Part shown: positions 58,866-64,000 of the stretch, one piece after another
How the letters are laid out: every line of letters begins with the position of its first letter
How positions within the stretch are numbered: position 1 is the stretch's first letter
Assembly (NCBI GenBank): GCA_003586115.2
Contig: QVOM02000115.1
Location: 11,012,621-11,076,620, forward strand
Reading direction: 5' to 3'
Source: Salvator merianae
Taxonomy: Eukaryota > Chordata > Lepidosauria > Squamata > Teiidae
DNA length: 64,000 nucleotides
Program-made: the position numbers and the translations under genes
The notes under the pieces: generated by a model
Told to the model about the DNA's origin: nothing
What the model saw: only the letters and a program-made list of their open reading frames with translations
Databases searched by the model: none

Positions 58866-60299
58866 GACTTTTCCTCCACCTAATTCCCAGCTCCTGAGGC
58901 AGGCATTTAATAGTGGAAAGATACTTTTAGATGCACGGCAGTTAGTTCTTATTAATAGCAAACCTGAAACAAGTCAGCTTTATGTTTGGACAGATGAGAT
59001 TTCCTTGAATCTAGTATTTACTTTTGAATGCATCTATAAGTTTCATTGTTCAATACAAATTCCAAATCATAAAATAATAATAATGAAGAGTAATTTACAT
59101 AAAAAATGCTCAATTTGGGATGGGGATAGGTTGCTAAATGGAAACAAGGTCAGATTTTCTAATCTTTTATAATATATGGGGAAATTCATGAAGTATAGCT
59201 TATATTATAGGGAACAGCTATTAATTCATTTCTTCTGCACAACTATTAATATAGAAATCTTGATGTGGATTCCATAAGACAACCACAGATCTGGGGCAAG
59301 GATGTACATCCAATTCAGCATGCCCTGGTGCACCTTCTATGCTTGCAGATAGATATTTGGGATTCTTGGACAGAAAATTCTAATCTTTGTTCTCAGCAAC
59401 ATGAAAGAAAGTGGGCAATCTCGGGTATTTCTACAGAAAGTAGAAATCATCACAATGGGAGTATGAAATTCAAGCCATAACCATGCTTTTGGGACACCCT
59501 CTATGTACCATGTCAAAGTATTTATTCAGTCAGGGTAAGGGCAGGTGGACAGAAAAGAACTTGTAAAAAATAAATCCTCTGAAATGGGATGTCTGTAGAT
59601 GTCTACACATGTCTTCCTATCAGAAAGATACCATGGAAAGTAGGCAGCAATGAGAAGCATAGACTTCTGGCATAAAATCTCCACTGACATGCAAACAATA
59701 ATTCGCTATCTAGAGTTTCTAATCATTGTGATAGAATGATTGGTAACATCAAATATGAGAATTAATGCATGTTCCTAGCACTGTCTTCTCTATATTTATT
59801 TTTAATCATCAAGTGAAAACAAGCAAGGACTTTAATTGTGTTCCATGAAGACATAAAATTATTGTAAAAGACTTTAAAATGTAATTGTAACCTGGAGGTT
59901 GTGTACAAATGCAACGTTCCATACTTTGCTTTAAATGCTAAACTCCTATATACTTTTGGATTTCAATGGAAACAATAAATACCACTGCATATCATTGTTT
60001 CTGAGTTTCCTAACTTCCCTAACTAAAACTTAGTTGAAATCCAGCAAAACTTCAATCTCTTGACAATCCTAATTTCAAGTTTGTACTGAGAATTCCTCAC
60101 TTTGTACAATGTAGATTGTAATGTTTTTTTTAAAGATTTTTGATTATGCTAAAAACACTTCTTAGATACTTTAGAAATTTTGTTCTTTGCTGTTATTATA
60201 AGCATCTTAGATTGTTCAATGTTTATTGCTCATGATCCAAAATACTGTGAGTATCCAGTTCTCTGAACTAATATATAATAAGAAAGATTAGTGAATAGG
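58866..60299. other. Unassigned AT-rich sequence
   Basis: Nothing recognised. Confidence 0.35.
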
Positions 60300-60430
60300 G
60301 GCCTTTTCACACTTGTTGTTAGCAAGCAACAAGCACTGCTCAGTAGCAAAGTGCTTCCGCTCTAGGCAGAGGCCCAAGCAGCTGGAAGCAGCATATCACT
60401 GCTCTTGGTTGTTCCTACCTGTTAAGGTAG
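60300..60430. mobile_element. MITE left-end fragment, GGGGCCTTTTCACAC terminus
   Basis: The terminus GGGGCCTTTTCACACTTG matches the family ending at 37835. The following 'agcaagcaacaagcactgct' carries short inverted words. No right end was found. Confidence 0.5.
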
Positions 60431-61438
60431 CAAATGTAAGTGATAAATAAGTAAAACAGTATCTGTAGCAACCAATTTGAATGTATTCACACACTCCATA
60501 TGCTCTATTAATTCCTCACAACTGAAATCTCACCTGATTTATGGGAGACCATCTTGGAAATGAACAATTTAAGTAATGGTAACAATTTGTAACATGGGAA
60601 ATACAGATCTAGACCTTAAAGGCGCATTTAAAGATGCCTAAAAATTTGGTCTTTGTAAACCCATGCATGAAATGACTCAATTAACACATCCTCAAATGAT
60701 AACTTTGCAATTATCATTCAGGCTCTGCATTTTTTTCCAAATTCTAGAACCCAATGCAGAAATCTGAATGCATCACAATACATATGTATAGTTAAATAGT
60801 TTGAAAGGAAATACACACTGAAATATGTTCATTGCAAGAATTTGCATAGTTAAATAAGGCTATTCAAGCTTGTTAATTCACTTTCTCTTTTACATGGATT
60901 CTCAGCTTAATGAAGTAAAACAGTGCAAAAGTGTTTTGTTCTTAATGGTCCTCTAATACCAAAACCTGTTAAACAGCATCAACAATAAGCACATAAAGGG
61001 AGGAACAAGCTTTGACAAGATGAAGGAGTGGTATGCTCCTAGTTATTACACAACACATATATTAAAACCTATAGGGAAATAAATAAAAATTGCTTCCAGT
61101 CAGAATTATTAAGGCTATCTCATACCAGGTACAACTGCAATTCACCTTTTCCTGTAAAGTAATGCATTTAGGGAACCTTCACAGGGAGTAGAAGAAACTA
61201 ATGGATTTTTTAATTCTTCTGATTTATCAGACAGTGACATTAAAACATCCCGTTATAAATATGCACAGTATTTCTTAATACTTAAAGGTTCCTATTCAAG
61301 CTTGGAAGAAATGTAACTAGAAAACATAGTGCAAGCTCAGCTGTTTGCACAAATATAGGGCTTATTCAGGTATTATTCACTCCACCCAGTTCAAAACCCC
61401 TTCAAATGTACCATGGTTATGCATTACAAGAACTATAT
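60431..61438. other. Unassigned AT-rich sequence
   Basis: Nothing recognised; the last 8 bases (aactatat) are a target duplication. Confidence 0.35.
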
Positions 61439-61619
61439 GAGGGGTATGCAAAGTTCAATCTGTGCTTGAAAATTCCATTGAACAGTTCATTATTGTATCA
61501 AACAGATATCTGGAAATGCAATCGAGCCAAAACAGGTCTGCCACTCACAAACACCAACAACCTGATCTAATAGTTTGTGGTTGCTGTTTGTTTTTGCCAT
61601 TGGAAATGGAAATAAATAA

Positions 61620-61656
<37 letters not shown>

Positions 61657-61800
61657 CAGACAGATTTTGTTTCCAAACAAGTTCAGCAATGAATACAAAC
61701 AGTAGTTTGTTTGATTAACCAGCTGTCTGTCAAACTGAATAGATGGGTGTTTGGTTCTCTGTTGAACCAAACACCCAATTTTTGTTTGTGCACATCCCTA
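61439..61800. mobile_element. AT-rich hAT-like MITE (family C, copy 3) with 8-bp target duplication
   Basis: Starts GAGGGGTATGCAAAGTTC and ends TTTGTGCACATCCCTA. Flanks aactatat (61431-61438) and aactatac (61801-61808) match at 7 of 8. The interior parallels 32735-33064 ('tttgtttgattaaccagct', 'gttgaaccaaacaccc') and contains a (GATA)n tract at 61618-61664. Confidence 0.8.
61618..61664. repeat. (GATA)n microsatellite within a MITE
   Basis: About ten GATA units followed by GACA units. Confidence 0.97.
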
Positions 61801-61849
61801 AACTATACTTTAGCAGGTCTAGACATATTCTCAATGACTGAATGCCTAG

Positions 61850-62640
61850 ATGATTGGACAGGGTCTCTTGGTTAATGGAAAGAAAGAAAGAACGCCTCCA
61901 TGGAGCTGCAGATGTGTTTCAAAATGGAGCATTTTACCATACAATTTTTAAAACTCTTATGGAAAGAAATACAACAGCAATATGTTATATTAGAGAAGGT
62001 ATTACATACTCCAGTTACTCATTGGGTATTATTTTCTGGATCCTGATGTACCTTTTGAAAATGTTAAGATTTAGATGCGTTTTGGGGGATAAATTCTATA
62101 AATGCAAAAAAAAAGTGTGCCTTCTTTCCAGTAGGCATGTGCTGAACTGGATTCATACAGAACTGGGTGTGGTGGTTGCAGACTTCAGTTTTGATGGAAC
62201 TCCTTTGAGAGGTCAAGGACCAGTCCAAACATGATTTATGCACTAGGGACTCACTTGTGGTATTCCTCAGAAACCGATCTTATATATGGAGCCACTGGGA
62301 GAGATCATCAGGAATTTTGGAGTAAGATGGTATCAATATACAGATAACACACAACTCTATCTCTTTATGCCATCTGAAACAGGAGAGGTGGCTGAAATAT
62401 TTGACAGATGCCTGGAGACAGTAAAGGCCTGGGTGGGAGCTGATAAATTGAAACTGAATCCAAAACAAGACAAAGATGCTGTCTCATGTCTATGAAAATG
62501 GAAGGCATCCTGTTCTTGATGGGGTTTGGATTCTGTGCTGACACTTGAAGCGTAGGTGGAGATGGTGGCCAGGAATGCCCACTTTCATTTATGGTTGGAT
62601 TGCCAGTAATGGCCATGGTCATTTTAAAGCTTCTTCAGTC
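61850..62640 (+). mobile_element. L2-type LINE reverse transcriptase fragment
   Basis: The plus frame near 62235-62495 reads 'GIPQKPIL' (in L2 usually GVPQGS), 'EPLGEIIRNFGVRWYQY', 'TDNTQLYLFMPSE' and 'ADKLKLNPKQDK'. These are reverse transcriptase motifs of L2 elements in order. The catalytic box normally reading YADD is YTDN, so the second aspartate is gone and the copy is dead. Downstream 'LDSVLTLEA' and 'VARNAHFHLWLDC' continue the L2 pattern to about 62610. Sequence from 61850 to 62140 is only tentatively included. Confidence 0.82.
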
Positions 62641-62954
62641 CATATTACAACCTGATACACCACACCTGTGAACTGATGTCCATTTCTTTTGGGGACTTTC
62701 CACCCTCCACAAGTACTTTCCTGTATGCAGATAATCACTGCTCTGAAACCATTATAATGCATGACTCCATTTTTATTTTCATATGTGTGGCCATGGAAGA
62801 GGACTAAAAGGGTTGAAGCATCATGTAGTGGGTGGCCAAAGGTGAATTTCCTTTTTGGCCAGGGTGCAACTGTGTGGACATTACCCAGAGTTTGCAGCAT
62901 TCCCCCCTTCTTAATTCCTCCATAGTGCCACCAGCCCTCCTCAGTAGTTAAATT
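62641..62954. other. Unassigned sequence
   Basis: A minus-strand frame of 127 codons (62619-63002) has no recognisable domain and runs into the L2. Not called as a gene. Confidence 0.3.
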
Positions 62955-63300
62955 CTGGATTGCACGCAGAGCATATAGGACATGCTTCCTTTTGGCAATC
63001 ACATTGCATTTTCTTTTCTTTCTTTTCTTTTTTTTTTAAAAAGGAGAAAAGCGCTCTTCTGCTTCTTTGCACTGTCTCTAGCTGCTGCATGTCTGCTTTT
63101 GGGGGTAGGATGGCTAGTCTAGGGAAGAAAGCAATCCTCAGCAGGGGTGGGAGATCGGTGAGGGAACTGGGATTCACGTGCAGTATGAAGCACTGTAGGA
63201 TGTGCTTTCTCTTGGGAGCCACATTTCATTTTCTCTTTTTTAAAAAGGAGAAAAGTGCTCTTCTGCTCCTTCACACTCTCTTTGCCTGTCAGGGCCCACT
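62955..63300. repeat. Diverged tandem duplication (about 210-220 bp period)
   Basis: 'aggacatgcttccttttggc' ... 'aaaaaggagaaaagcgctct' (62977-63060) is repeated as 'aggatgtgctttctcttggg' ... 'aaaaaggagaaaagtgctct' (63197-63265), and the pyrimidine-rich segments between them also correspond. No gene. Confidence 0.65.
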
Positions 63301-63467
63301 TCCCTACATTGTCTCTGGAAAAACTTCCCTGCATCATCACTGGAAAGACTTCCACCTGCCCCTATCCCTGACCTTCTATCTCCACACCATTCCCTCATTT
63401 GCCAACCATGCGCTTGTAGGTTGGTCTCTGCCTGGCCAGAGAATGAAATTCCATTGATTATTATTTT

Positions 63468-63512
<45 letters not shown>
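63468..63512. repeat. (TATC)n microsatellite
   Basis: About eleven tandem TATC units. Confidence 0.97.
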
Positions 63513-64000
63513 CACACACACATGACAGTTTTGCACAAATGTGTAAATGCAGAATTACACATATGAAACAGACGGTTTCTGTGCATATCTCGATGTGTGC
63601 ATAACCAGGATCATCTGGGGAATAGCCTTTTTGTGTGACTGCCAGTGAGTTTGCTGAAGCAAACTGCTATGGATCAACTGTTGTGCATAGAAGAGCATCC
63701 ACTTTTGAGGTGGCAGGAAGTTCCATGTCATTGCTGCACGTCCAATGTCAGCAGCCAGGCCACACCATTCAGCCCTTTTCTGCTGGTGCACTTGGTTGTT
63801 GGCTATGTCCAATGAAGGGAGAAAGGGGAAATTATGTGACAGTGGTGGAAGATCTGCATCTTCATGTTCAGCTATCAATTTCAAGCTCGCTGCCTTTTAG
63901 GGACACATTGTATCTGGAATCTATAACAAAGTGTATCCCTCCCTTCCCTGGTCTAATTTCTCCCCTGTATGTATAGCATCATAGCAAGATAGTGTTGTGA
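63513..64000. other. Unassigned sequence
   Basis: Opposed open frames (63555-63884 minus, 63635-63976 plus) have no recognised domain. Nothing else seen before the window end. Confidence 0.3.

Noticed and set aside
62619..63002. 127-codon minus-strand frame as a gene
   Set aside because: No domain, it overlaps L2 remnant and a duplicated pyrimidine-rich segment, and has no supporting context.
1..64000. tRNA, rRNA, bacterial operons, ribosome binding sites, riboswitches
   Set aside because: Nothing with the needed structure was seen; composition and LINE/MITE content indicate vertebrate nuclear DNA.

Overview
This window looks like a stretch of nuclear chromosome from a sauropsid vertebrate, most likely a squamate reptile. 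That assignment is an inference from repeat content. It rests on a near full-length CR1 LINE ending in ACATAAGA-type repeats, L2-type LINE pieces, a young L1 with an exact 18-bp target duplication, many short hAT-like inverted-repeat elements with 8-bp target duplications, and many tri- and tetranucleotide microsatellites in AT-rich sequence. I found no protein-coding exon of a host gene, no tRNA or rRNA gene, no CRISPR array and nothing bacterial. The window reads as intergenic or deep intronic DNA.

Layout. 1-5 kb: end of a MITE, a 556-bp TTCG-rich inverted-repeat element (1713-2268), a purine microsatellite, an L2 remnant, a palindromic MITE and an AT-rich hAT-like MITE. 5-10 kb: CR1 remnant, an unknown 90-120 codon open frame, a SINE-like repeat and a GC-rich MITE (7312-7931). 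10-16 kb: several hAT-like MITEs, including a rearranged TTCG-rich element with a 413-bp offset duplication and an inverted core (13153-14092). 16-21.9 kb: mostly unassigned AT-rich sequence. 21.9-27.8 kb: a minus-strand CR1 LINE with recognisable zinc-finger ORF1, endonuclease and reverse transcriptase. It is split by two unrelated non-autonomous hAT elements; the second contains a GC-rich minisatellite and the only assembly gap (24526-24724). 28-34 kb: largely unassigned, with two more MITEs and a LINE 3-prime tail. 34-36 kb: minus-strand L2 with degraded reverse transcriptase. 36-44 kb: microsatellites, a MITE and a diverged direct-repeat pair. 44.7-46.4 kb: a short L1 with both ends intact, most of the coding region missing and an exact target duplication. 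46-61 kb: unassigned sequence with MITE fragments, long opposing GAAG/CTTT microsatellites, an L1 ORF2 remnant and a possible LTR. 61-64 kb: a MITE, a plus-strand L2 reverse transcriptase fragment and a diverged tandem duplication.

Nothing here works together as a pathway. The LINEs (CR1, L2, L1) are broken. The MITEs carry no transposase and would have depended on a hAT transposase encoded elsewhere. The most informative structures are the family of elements sharing the terminus TAGGGATGTGC, the rearranged copy at 13-14 kb, the nested insertions in CR1 and the internally deleted L1. Boundaries are read by eye; where an exact target duplication is given, the ends are good to the base.
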